From NCBI GenBank assembly GCA_965237985.1, contig OZ250161.1:682001-746000 (forward strand): a stretch of DNA of 64,000 nucleotides, written 5' to 3'. A program made the translations under genes and the position numbers. The DNA is from G965212025 sp965237985. GTDB taxonomy: Bacteria; Pseudomonadota; Gammaproteobacteria; Poriferisulfidales; Oxydemutatoraceae. Shown in pieces: positions 17,033-25,165 of the stretch (position 1 is the stretch's first letter; every line of letters starts with the position of its first letter). Under the pieces are notes generated by a model. The model had not been told where the DNA came from and made no database searches. It was given only the letters and a program-made list of their open reading frames with translations.

Positions 17033-19143
17033 TGAAAAAACACCGGAAACTGTCCCCGCGACGCAAAGCTCAGGACGATGAATACCATTGCCTGCGCGCC
17101 GAAAACTGGCAGGAAGTGCTGAGCGATCCACAAAAACTGGAGCCACGAATTCGTGACCACCTGGAAGCGGAAAATCGCGACACTGCGAAAGCTTTCAAAC
17201 CACTGGCTACCTTGCGTAAACGGCTTTATCAGGAACTGAGAAGCCGCATCAAGGAACAGGACGTCAGTGTTCCTGATCTGGATGGCAACTACCACTACTA
17301 CGTTCGACAACTGAAAGGTTGCCAATACCCGGTTTACTGCCGTCGTCCGGTCACAAAACCTAGCAGAGAAACCGTGTTGCTGAATGTCAACCGCGAAGCT
17401 GCCGCCCTTCCCTACTACCAGATCGGAAGCTGTCAACACAGCCCCAATCACCAGCTTTTTGCCTGGAGTGCCGATACACAGGGAGCGGAAAGCCACACCC
17501 TATACGTGCGCGAAATAGAAAGCGGCGAAACCCGGGAAGCAACCCTCCATGGTTTGACAGGCGATTTCGCCTGGTGCAGCGACAGCAGGCACCTGGTTTA
17601 CATTTGCCTGGACAAATTTTTCCGCCCCTGCGAAGTGCGGTTGCACAAGATCGGAAATCCACCGGAAACAGACCGGGTTTTGTACCGTGAGAAAGATCCG
17701 GGATTTTTCATCAACCTGCAACGCACTAGTTCGCGGCGCTTCATCACCATAAATGCTCATGACCACGAAACCAGCGAAGTGCATTTGATTGACGCACGCT
17801 TCCCCGCAAAGAAACCACCGCAAATGGTGCGCAGCCGACAAAAAGGCCTTGAATATAAAGTGGCAGAACAAAAAGGCCGGCTGCTCATACTCACCAATGC
17901 GGAAAAAATCGCGGACTACCACCTGATGGAATGTGACGCAAAACAGCCAGGTGACAACAAATGGAAGCGCTTCTATACACCAGAGCCTGGTGCTTTGCTT
18001 GAGGATTTTCTGGTTTTCAAAACGTTTATCGTGTGTCTGGAACGTCGGGCAGCAAAACAGTACCTGGTGATTCTGGATGGCAGAGAGCGCCGCGAAATCT
18101 CGTTCAAAGATGAGGCCTGCAACGTTGCTTTACTGGCGACCAGCACTTTTGACAGCCGGTCTTTTCGTTTCTCGTTTTCTTCGCTGACCACGCCAAAACA
18201 CATTTATGACTACGATGTGCGCCGTAAACGGAAGATTTTTCGCAAGCAGCAAAAAATACCATGCGGCCATGATCCAAAAAACTACTGTAGCGAGCGTCTC
18301 ATGGTTAAAGCGCATGATGGTGAAGAGATTCCCGTCAGTGTTTTTTACCACCGGCGGACTCGGCCAGACAAAAACACTCCGCTGCTTTTATATGGCTACG
18401 GTGCCTACGGCTACATAACGCCTGCGGCTTTTTCTCCGCACCGCCTGTCCCTGGTAAACCGCGGGTTCGTATATGCCATTGCGCACGTACGTGGCGGCAA
18501 AGAAAAAGGAAGCCAGTGGTATTTCACCGGCAAACAAAAGCAGAAACAAAATACGTTTTGCGATTTCATTGCCGTGGCAGAACATCTCATCGCCACTGCT
18601 TACACCAGTAAAAACCGGCTGGCAATCCAAGGAGGATCGGCAGGCGGCATGTTGATTGGTACGGTACTGAATCAACGACCGGAATTGTTTGGCGCAGCAC
18701 TGTTGCACGTGCCGTTCGTGGACGTCTTGAACACCATGTGCGATGCGGACCTGCCTTTGACTCCGCCAGAATGGCTGGAGTGGGGCAACCCGATCAGCAG
18801 CAAAACAGACCGCGCAACGATTGCCGCCTACTCGCCCTACGACAACATCCGAAAGCAGAACTATCCCGCCATCCTGGCCACTGCTGGCTTGTGCGATCCG
18901 CGGGTAGGCTACTGGGAAGCAGCCAAATGGGTGGCTCGTTTGCGTGCATTGAAAACTGATCACAACCCCCTTCTGCTTTGGACGGAAATGTCGGCGGGAC
19001 ACGCCGGAGCATCGGGGCGCTTTGACTATTTGCGGGAAATTGCACGGGACTGGGCTTTTCTGTTGTCCTGTTTCAATCTGGAAAAACGCCGTGTCTTTTA
19101 TGAGCGTAAAGCCGATCAGCATAAAAAGACAGCTGCAAGCTGA
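17032..19143 (+). CDS. ptrB: Oligopeptidase B (S9A serine peptidase)
   Basis: A 703-residue cytosolic serine peptidase of the prolyl-oligopeptidase clan, which cuts short peptides after basic residues. The N-terminal two thirds form the beta-propeller (DGNYHYYVRQ, RSRQKGLEYK and similar repeats). The C-terminal alpha/beta-hydrolase domain has IQGGSAGGM with nucleophile Ser536, Asp622 in GLCDPRVGYW and His657 in SAGHAGASGRFDYLRE. The length fits the family. ATG 17032 overlaps the preceding stop (ATGA). Its first 55 codons are the source of the PtrB half of the tandem array. A diverged piece of a similar 3' end seems to lie in the repeats just downstream. Confidence 0.95.
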   Translation: MKKHRKLSPRRKAQDDEYHCLRAENWQEVLSDPQKLEPRIRDHLEAENRDTAKAFKPLATLRKRLYQELRSRIKEQDVSVPDLDGNYHYYVRQLKGCQYPVYCRRPVTKPSRETVLLNVNREAAALPYYQIGSCQHSPNHQLFAWSADTQGAESHTLYVREIESGETREATLHGLTGDFAWCSDSRHLVYICLDKFFRPCEVRLHKIGNPPETDRVLYREKDPGFFINLQRTSSRRFITINAHDHETSEVHLIDARFPAKKPPQMVRSRQKGLEYKVAEQKGRLLILTNAEKIADYHLMECDAKQPGDNKWKRFYTPEPGALLEDFLVFKTFIVCLERRAAKQYLVILDGRERREISFKDEACNVALLATSTFDSRSFRFSFSSLTTPKHIYDYDVRRKRKIFRKQQKIPCGHDPKNYCSERLMVKAHDGEEIPVSVFYHRRTRPDKNTPLLLYGYGAYGYITPAAFSPHRLSLVNRGFVYAIAHVRGGKEKGSQWYFTGKQKQKQNTFCDFIAVAEHLIATAYTSKNRLAIQGGSAGGMLIGTVLNQRPELFGAALLHVPFVDVLNTMCDADLPLTPPEWLEWGNPISSKTDRATIAAYSPYDNIRKQNYPAILATAGLCDPRVGYWEAAKWVARLRALKTDHNPLLLWTEMSAGHAGASGRFDYLREIARDWAFLLSCFNLEKRRVFYERKADQHKKTAAS

Positions 19144-19180
19144 AGGGTTGAACAGACACACTCACGTGGATACGTGCTGA

Positions 19181-20531
19181 AGCAGAACAATCAGGGGGCA
19201 GGCAAGCCATGCTGGAGTGCATCAAAATGGCCACCCGGACGATTCGCAGGAAATCGCACGAGGCTGTGGGCGAACCGAGGATCTGGCATGGCAACCGTCG
19301 AACACCTTCGGACGACCAGGGTAGCCTTTAGCGACCATCCCTTTAATCGAGCGGTTCCCGGCAACAGGTATTTGGACTGCCATGGCTGACCGAGGATCTT
19401 GCATCAAGCAGAATAATCAGGGGGCAGGCAGGTCATGCTGGAGTGCATCAAAATGGCCACCCGGACGATTTGCAGGAAATCGCACGAGGCTGGGCGAACC
19501 GCAGGATCTGGCCTGGCAACCGTCGAACACCTTCGGACGACCAGGGTAGCCTTTAGCGACCATCCCTTTAATCGAGCGGTTCCCGGCAACAGGTATTTGG
19601 ACTTCCATGGCTGACTGAGGATCTTGCATCAAGCAGAACAATCAGGGGGCAGGCAGGTCATGCTGGAGTGCATCAAAATGGCCACCCGGACGATTTACAG
19701 GAAATCGCACGAGGCTGGGCGAACCGAGGATCTGGCATGGCAACCGTCGAACACCTTCGGACGACCAGGGTGGCCTTTAGCGACCATCCCTTTAATCGAG
19801 CGGTTCCCGTGCAACCGGTATTTGGACTTCCATGGCTGACCGAGGGACCTTGCATCAAGCAGAACAATCAGGGGGCAGGCAGGCCATGCTGGAGTACATC
19901 AAAATGGCCACCCAGACGATTTGCAGGAAATCGCACGAGGCTGTGGGCGAACCGAGGATCTGGCATGGCAACCGTCGAACACCTTCGGACGACCAGGGTG
20001 GCCTTTAGCGATCATCCCTTTAATCGAGCGGTTCCCGGCAACCGGTATTTGGACTTCCATGGCTGACCGAGGACCTTGCATCAAGCAGAACAATCAGGGG
20101 GCAGGCAGGTCATGCTGGAGTGCATCAAAATGGCCACCCGGACGATTTGCAGGAAATCGCACGAGGCTGGGCGAACCGAGGATCTGGCATGGCAACCGTC
20201 GAACACCTTCGGACGACCAAGGTGGCCTTTAGCGATCATCCCTTTAATCGAGCGGTTCCCGGTAACCGGTATTTGGACTGCCATGGCTGACCGAGGATCT
20301 TGCATCAAGCAGAATAATCAGGGGGCAGGCAGGTCATGCTGGAGTGCATCAAAATGGCCACCCGGACGATTTACAGGAAATCGCACGAGGCTGGGCGAAC
20401 CGAGGATCTGGCCTGGCAACCGTCGAACACCTTCGGACGACCAAGGTGGCCTTTAGCGACCATCCCTTTAATCGAGCGGTTCCCGTGCAACCGGTATTTG
20501 GACTTCCATGGCTGACCGAGGATCTTGCATC
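19181..20531 (+). repeat. Six-unit ~225-bp tandem array after ptrB
   Basis: The block AGCAGAACAATCAGGGGGCA (or AGCAGAATAATCA) recurs at 19181, 19407, 19632, 19859, 20084 and 20308, so units are 224-227 bases with small indels. One frame of the typical unit reads AGHAGVHQNGHPDDLQEIAR then GWA. This parallels the PtrB end AGHAGASGRFDYLREIAR then DWA, with most codon differences in between being conservative. I infer that each unit holds a decayed S9-peptidase 3' end plus spacer. Frames are open over one to two units, but no start, ribosome-binding site or domain supports a protein. No palindromic or spacer organisation of the CRISPR kind is present. Confidence 0.9.
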
Positions 20532-20534
20532 AAC

Positions 20535-20640
20535 TGGTTCACCGTAGAGAGATTCTGGCACTCGCCGGATTGGCACCAGGGGTTTTGGCGAAGAGGCCGG
20601 TCTGTAAATACGCTTGATGAAGGCATTCCAAGAGGAATCA
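20535..20640 (+). mobile_element. IS3-family OrfB fragment
   Basis: Immediately after the 225-bp array a plus-strand frame reads WFTVERFWHSPDWHQGF. It matches the FVERFWRS block that carries the last catalytic Glu of IS3 transposases. The similarity is short, and no terminal repeats were seen. Confidence 0.4.
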
Positions 20641-20819
20641 GGCGACGTGATCAAGAAACAGAAATACACCTTGAAAATTAAGCTGACAAACCATGCAAAG
20701 CACCAGCAACCTAAAGGGGTTGACAAGGCCCAAAACATCAGTTACACCGGGGTCACAGGGTGCCCTAGTCGGTGTCCGTTCACAGAAAGCACTGTTAAAA
20801 CTTGAAAAGGAGAGCGTAA

Positions 20820-21643
20820 ATGGAACCAGTAAGACCTTACAAAACAACCTATCATCACGCAAATGCGTACTGGATGGCTCGTTTTTCCGGAGAAGTTTAT
20901 ACGAAGGTCAGCGACAACGATTACAGGCCTGACGAGGAAAAGATTCTTGCGTCCTTGAAAAGGGACGACGAATGATTTGTGCGTGTGGTCGGTTTTAACG
21001 AGCGCAGCACACAGGCAATGGTGGTGGAGCACGAAGAATACATTGCGATTGCCTTTCGCGGAACCGATGAACCAGCTGACTGGCTGGATAATTTGAACGC
21101 TTTTCGCACACAGGTGTTGGTTGGTTCCATCGTGGCTTCTATCAGGCAGTCCAGCATGTTTGGCCAGGAATTCAAAAGTCAGTTAAGGCAATCACGGATG
21201 AAAAGCGTCGGCCCATGTGGTTGGCGGGCCACAGCCTGGGTGGCGCACTGACGGTCATTGCCGCGGCAATTAGAATTCATGAGGACAAACCGTTTTCTGG
21301 TCTTTACACATTCGGGCAACCTCGTTGCATGAGCACAGCGACCTGCCGTACTTTCAACATGGAAGCTAAAGACCGCTACTTTCGTTTTCAAAATAACAAC
21401 GACATTGTCACTCGCGTTCCTTCACGCTTCATGGGCTACGGCCATAGTGGACAACTCATTTACATTTCTGAAGAAAAGAAACTATACAAATCTCCGGGAT
21501 GGTGGTTCAGGTTTCTTGATGGCCTGGATGGTGCTGTAAACGCAGTCATGGAAAAGGGTTTGGATCACATTGAAGACCACGAAAGTTCGAAATATCTTAA
21601 CGCTGTAAAAGATTGGGGAGACAAACCTGTAGAGGATGACTAG
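20820..21643 (+). pseudogene. Class 3 lipase, broken by a stop and a frameshift
   Basis: This would be an alpha/beta-hydrolase of the Lipase_3 family. AAGGAGAG lies seven bases before ATG 20820. The frame runs 51 codons to an in-frame TGA (20973-20975) and continues FVRVVGFNERSTQAMVVEHE and IAFRGTDEPADWLDNL. Near 21125 homology shifts frame to HRGFYQAVQHVWPGI, then MWLAGHSLGGAL (nucleophile Ser) and NNNDIVTRVPSRF with its Asp. All family blocks are still recognisable in order, so inactivation looks recent. Sequencing error could explain one lesion but less easily both. The last third (21215-21643) is an open 142-codon frame. Confidence 0.8.
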
Positions 21644-21833
21644 GACGATGACCAAGACGCCTTAAGGTGCAAAATTTTGGCAACCGTGGTACGGAGACGG
21701 AACGCGGGACGCCTTGCATCTGAAGCGGGCTGAACAAACTTTCTCAGAAGGCTGGTTTTAGATGTCTGGCAGGCAAAATTTCCGGACGGTCAATTTAGCT
21801 TGCTGAAGGCGCTAAAGGCTTTTGTATGGGAAG

Positions 21834-21839
21834 TATAAT
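21834..21839 (+). promoter_or_regulatory. Possible -10 box upstream of the Bax-inhibitor-like gene
   Basis: A perfect TATAAT lies about 95 bases before ATG 21934. The -35 region 17-18 bases upstream is poor. A second TTATACT follows at 21844. Suggestive only. Confidence 0.35.
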
Positions 21840-21933
21840 TGCGTTATACTCGTATCAACTCTAGAAGGCGACAGTCTTCCCCTTGTGCCATTGGGGCACC
21901 GGATTGGGAGTCTGTAAAACTGAGGTAGGAATA

Positions 21934-22596
21934 ATGGAACAAACGTCAACGGTTCGCGCTCAGACCCGGGTCCTGGCAACGAACAAGGTCATTCGCAACA
22001 CATACATTTTGTTGGCATTGACGCTGACAACGAGTGCGTTTGCCGCTCTGTATGCGATGACAAGCGGCGTTGGAATGGTGAACCCGTGGATGGTTTTGCT
22101 GATCTTCATCGGCGGGCCCTTCTTGATCTCGTCCGTCAGAAACAGTGTCTGGGCGTTGCCACTTACTTTTCTCTTCACGGGATTTATGGGCTATGTCCTG
22201 GGACCCATCCTGGGCTATTACCTGGCACTGCCAAATGGTTCGCAAATTGTATCTGGAGCTTTCGGCACCACTGCAGCGGTCTTCTTGGGGCTTTCTGGAT
22301 ACGCCCTCACGACCCGCAAAGATTTCAGTTTCATGTCTGGCTTTCTTTTTGTCGGATTACTGGTTGCCCTCGGGGCAATACTCCTCAACATATTCCTGCA
22401 AATCCCGGCCTTGTCGCTGACGATTTCGGCAGCTGTGGTGCTGCTGATGAGTGCCATGATCCTTTACGACACCAGTCGTATGGTCAATGGTGGAGAGACT
22501 AATTACATTATGATGACCGTCTCTCTGTACGCGGATATTTACGTGCTGTTCATGCACCTGCTGAACCTGTTCTCGTTTTTCGGAAGTAACGAATAA
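21934..22596 (+). CDS. Bax inhibitor-1/YccA family membrane protein
   Basis: A 220-residue inner-membrane protein with about seven hydrophobic helices, of the BI-1 (UPF0005) family. E. coli YccA and YbhL are members, and YccA modulates FtsH. The N-terminus (MEQTSTVRAQTRVLATNKVI) is cytosolic. Features include FTGFMGYVLGPIL in the middle and the late ILYDTSRMVNGGETNYI segment holding the conserved Asp. ATG 21934 is favoured by GAGG upstream; the earlier GTG 21883 would add a non-hydrophobic tail. A strong hairpin follows the stop. Ion or protease substrate is not deducible. Confidence 0.9.
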   Translation: MEQTSTVRAQTRVLATNKVIRNTYILLALTLTTSAFAALYAMTSGVGMVNPWMVLLIFIGGPFLISSVRNSVWALPLTFLFTGFMGYVLGPILGYYLALPNGSQIVSGAFGTTAAVFLGLSGYALTTRKDFSFMSGFLFVGLLVALGAILLNIFLQIPALSLTISAAVVLLMSAMILYDTSRMVNGGETNYIMMTVSLYADIYVLFMHLLNLFSFFGSNE

Positions 22597-22600
22597 ATCT

Positions 22601-22635
22601 TCCCGCACGCGTGGCCGCTAAAAGCCGCGTGCGGG
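22601..22635 (+). terminator. GC-rich hairpin after the Bax-inhibitor-like gene
   Basis: TCCCGCACGCG pairs perfectly with CGCGTGCGGGA around a short loop, five bases after the stop of the preceding gene. The T-run is weak (CCCTTTCATT), so termination may be partial. It lies over the alternative GTG start of the next gene. Confidence 0.6.
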
Positions 22636-22649
22636 ACCCTTTCATTGCC

Positions 22650-23030
22650 ATGGGGTGCACGCTTGGCGGAACGGGCATTCTGCTTGATGCTCTGCTGACC
22701 CACCTCTTGGGTTCCAGTTTTTCAGGAGACACGGTCGAGCTTTTTGAGCAGGCGATTGAATACCAGCTTTACCACGGATTGGCACTGGTCCTGTGCGGCC
22801 TGCTTGCACGACAGGAAAACAGCCTGTCGGTGCGGTTTGGTGGCTGGCTGTTTGTCGTCGGTGTTTTGCTGTTTTGCGGCGGGCTGTACCTTTATGCCAT
22901 TTTCGGACAGCCGCAAATCAAGTCCGTGATCCCGATCGGCGGTGCCTTGCTGGTGATTGCCTGGGCAGTACTCGCGCTGTCATTTATCGGCCATACCCGC
23001 CGCAAAACCATGGGCGACAAAGCACGCTAA
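22650..23030 (+). CDS. DUF423 family small membrane protein
   Basis: A 126-residue protein with four predicted membrane helices, of the DUF423/YgdD family (function unknown, inner membrane). Typical segments are FEQAIEYQLYHGLALVLCGL, with the conserved Tyr-His pair, and GAF/GLYL-like small-residue turns. ATG 22650 is preferred over GTG 22611, which lies inside a terminator-like hairpin. The stop overlaps the convergent serS stop by two bases, showing tight packing here. Confidence 0.8.
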   Translation: MGCTLGGTGILLDALLTHLLGSSFSGDTVELFEQAIEYQLYHGLALVLCGLLARQENSLSVRFGGWLFVVGVLLFCGGLYLYAIFGQPQIKSVIPIGGALLVIAWAVLALSFIGHTRRKTMGDKAR

Positions 23031-24313
23031 GCATTTTTTACGCTGTCATGCCCCTTGATGTATTCCTGTCCGTCCATATAAGGAACCAGTTTTTCGGGAA
23101 TCCTGATACTTTCGTCTGTTTGCTGGTAGTTTTCTATAACCGCCGCAAGCGTCCTTCCAACCGCCAGCCCGGAAGCGTTCAGCATGTGCACAAAAACAGG
23201 TTTGCCTGTCGCAGTGTCGCGATATCTGGCCATGAGTCGGCGGGCCTGGAAATCCATGGTATTACTGCACGAGGAAATTTCCCGGTAGCGATTTTGTGCT
23301 GGCATCCAGACTTCAATGTCGTAGGTCTTGGCAGCGGAAAAGCCTAAGTCTCCGGCACACAGTGTCACGACACGATAACGCAGATCCAACATTTGCAAAA
23401 TCTTCTCCGCATGGCCGGTTATTTCTTCCAGGGCCTGCCAGGACTGATCCGGATGAACCACCTGAACCAGTTCCACTTTTTCGAACTGGTGCTGGCGAAT
23501 TAACCCGGCAGTGTCTTTTCCGGAGGAACCCGCTTCGGAACGAAAACAGGGGGTCAAAGACACCCACTTTTTCGGCAATGTCTGCTCATCCAGAATTTGA
23601 TTGCGACACAAATTAGCCAGCGCAACTTCTGCTGTGGGAATCAAAAACCAGTCTCTGTCACCCTGCAAAGCAAACAGGTCTTCTTTGAACTTGGGCAACT
23701 GCCCCGTCCCATACAGGCTTGTTCCATTCACGATGTACGGCACGTACACTTCCTGGTAGCCATGTCCCGTGGTGTGCACATCTAACATGAAAGTAGACAA
23801 GGCGCGTTGCAGTTTTGCCAGGTCGCCATAAAGCACGCTAAAACGCGCACCGGTGATATGTGCCGCCACCACACTGTCATACATCCCCATAGCCTTGCCC
23901 AAGAACCCGTGTGAGCGGGAGCTTGGTACATCGGAACGGCGCTTCCCATCCCAACTACGTATTTCCAGGTTGGCGTCCTCGTTGCTGCCATGCGGAACAT
24001 CCTCTGCGACCAGATTGGGAACACCGGCCAGCAAAGCCTCCAGTTCCTCAAGCATGCCACGCGCCATGCCCTCTGCCTCTACGCTTTTTAGCTGCATGTT
24101 TCGCAGATAACTCTGGCGTTCCTCAGGCGGCATTTTGGCGACTTGTCTGGCAAATGCCTTTCTTTCGGCCTGGCGGGTTTCAAACTCCACCTGCCATTTT
24201 TTCCGCTCTGCTTCCAGTTTCAGGTAAGCTGCTGAATCAAACTCAAAACCACGAAGTTCGCACGATCTCACAACGTCCGACAGGCGTTTGCGAAAGATCT
24301 TTCGGTCAATCAT
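23027..24313 (-). CDS. serS: Seryl-tRNA synthetase
   Basis: A class II synthetase charging tRNA-Ser. The 428 residues start MIDRKIFRKRL, then the long antiparallel coiled-coil arm (residues ~27-100). The catalytic domain follows: YGTGQLPKF, LIPTAEVALANL, motif 2 PCFRSEAGSSGKDTAGLIR, GFSAAKTYDIEVW, REISSCSN, and motif 3 SGLAVGRTLAAVIENYQ. All hallmark residues are present. ATG 24313 fits the family N-terminus; upstream in-frame codons to 24367 add an unrelated leader. Confidence 0.97.
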   Translation of the reverse strand: MIDRKIFRKRLSDVVRSCELRGFEFDSAAYLKLEAERKKWQVEFETRQAERKAFARQVAKMPPEERQSYLRNMQLKSVEAEGMARGMLEELEALLAGVPNLVAEDVPHGSNEDANLEIRSWDGKRRSDVPSSRSHGFLGKAMGMYDSVVAAHITGARFSVLYGDLAKLQRALSTFMLDVHTTGHGYQEVYVPYIVNGTSLYGTGQLPKFKEDLFALQGDRDWFLIPTAEVALANLCRNQILDEQTLPKKWVSLTPCFRSEAGSSGKDTAGLIRQHQFEKVELVQVVHPDQSWQALEEITGHAEKILQMLDLRYRVVTLCAGDLGFSAAKTYDIEVWMPAQNRYREISSCSNTMDFQARRLMARYRDTATGKPVFVHMLNASGLAVGRTLAAVIENYQQTDESIRIPEKLVPYMDGQEYIKGHDSVKNA

Positions 24314-24594
24314 GACAAAGCTATGAATTAAAGAACTTTCACAGGTGGCGTTACGCCAGATAACCACTCACCAACGAGCCAGCTTTTTATTTCTACATAA
24401 TTTTCGTAGCCCATGCACGTAAATGAGCAACCAAAGGCTATTATTGAAATTATTAGGTTAATGAGCATTCTGAATATCCTTTTAGTGCCTAACATTAGAA
24501 CTCAACAGCTGGCGCAGCCAGTCCGCTGGAGTGTTTAGTTGGTGATTTTTATGTCATAAATAGTTGTTTTTACTTAAATTATTTATATTTTTAC

Positions 24595-24948
24595 TTAAAA
24601 AACAGCCGCTTGAAGTTTAGTAAATGTTTTACTGTCTGTTGTAGCTAATAGTTTTCTACCATCTTTAAATTTTGCAACAAAAGTAACATCTTTTTTTCTA
24701 CCTCCCATTAAAAGACCAGCAAGTAAACCGACAGGGCCTAAAACTAATGCTCCAACCACACCCCAACCAACTGTGCCTCCCATTTTCTTGACATTTTCTT
24801 CAGATGCAATCTCAACAGTTTCCAACTCTGTTAAATTAATACATTCACCTGAGAAACTTTCTTTCTCTGTTCTTAAAAATAAAGAACCAAAACTAAAACT
24901 AGAATCACCTTCTAAAAAATCACCTGCATGTATTTTCACTTTTGCCAT
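24595..24948 (-). CDS. Small conserved protein with a glycine-rich membrane hairpin
   Basis: A 117-residue protein with a beta-rich N-terminus (VKIHAGDFLEGDSSFSFGSL), a glycine/valine-rich hydrophobic core (WGVVGALVLGPVGLLAGLLM) and a short beta tail (VTFVAKFKDGRKLLATTDSK). Similar uncharacterised proteins are scattered through proteobacteria; I know no function. It is much AT-richer than serS and glcD on either side, which suggests recent transfer. The start is supported by AAGAGG upstream. It stands alone between convergent and divergent neighbours. Confidence 0.7.
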   Translation of the reverse strand: MAKVKIHAGDFLEGDSSFSFGSLFLRTEKESFSGECINLTELETVEIASEENVKKMGGTVGWGVVGALVLGPVGLLAGLLMGGRKKDVTFVAKFKDGRKLLATTDSKTFTKLQAAVF

Positions 24949-25165
24949 AAAAGAAGACCTCTTGTTTTACCAATCATCAAAATGTCCTGCTCCGACAGTT
25001 CCATGCGCGATTTGCCGGGGCCACGGTCATCAGGCCTGCCGGTCAGCCGGCACCTGACGCCGCCGAAGCGAGGCAAGCCGGTTCCGTGACGACGGACATG
25101 GGAACATAAAAAAACAATAAAATCCCCGTACGCACAGCGAATATAGAAACTCCGTACAGCTGACA

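Larger units (their letters stand above)
14339..17198 (+). repeat. Nine-unit 317-bp tandem array across the thpR/ptrB boundary
   Basis: The heptamer CTTTCAA occurs in thpR at 14339 and in ptrB at 17192, exactly 9 x 317 bases apart, and at every unit junction between. Each unit is the last ~150 bases of thpR plus the first ~165 of ptrB, fused at this short shared sequence. No indel breaks the register. Units differ by scattered substitutions, and some variants recur with spacing (units 2 and 6; units 1, 5 and 7), suggesting multi-step expansion or gene conversion. thpR is complete on the left and ptrB on the right. Every inner unit contains one complete 105-codon chimeric ORF. Confidence 0.97.

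Noticed and set aside
19181..20531. Considered as a CRISPR array or integron-type cassette array
   Set aside because: Units are ~225 bases of near-identical sequence with no short repeat/unique spacer alternation and no inverted-repeat recombination sites.
20973..20975. Possible reassignment of TGA as a sense codon
   Set aside because: Many clear genes (thpR, the eight array ORFs, the pyruvyltransferase) end with TGA at family-appropriate positions, and prfB (RF2) is present.
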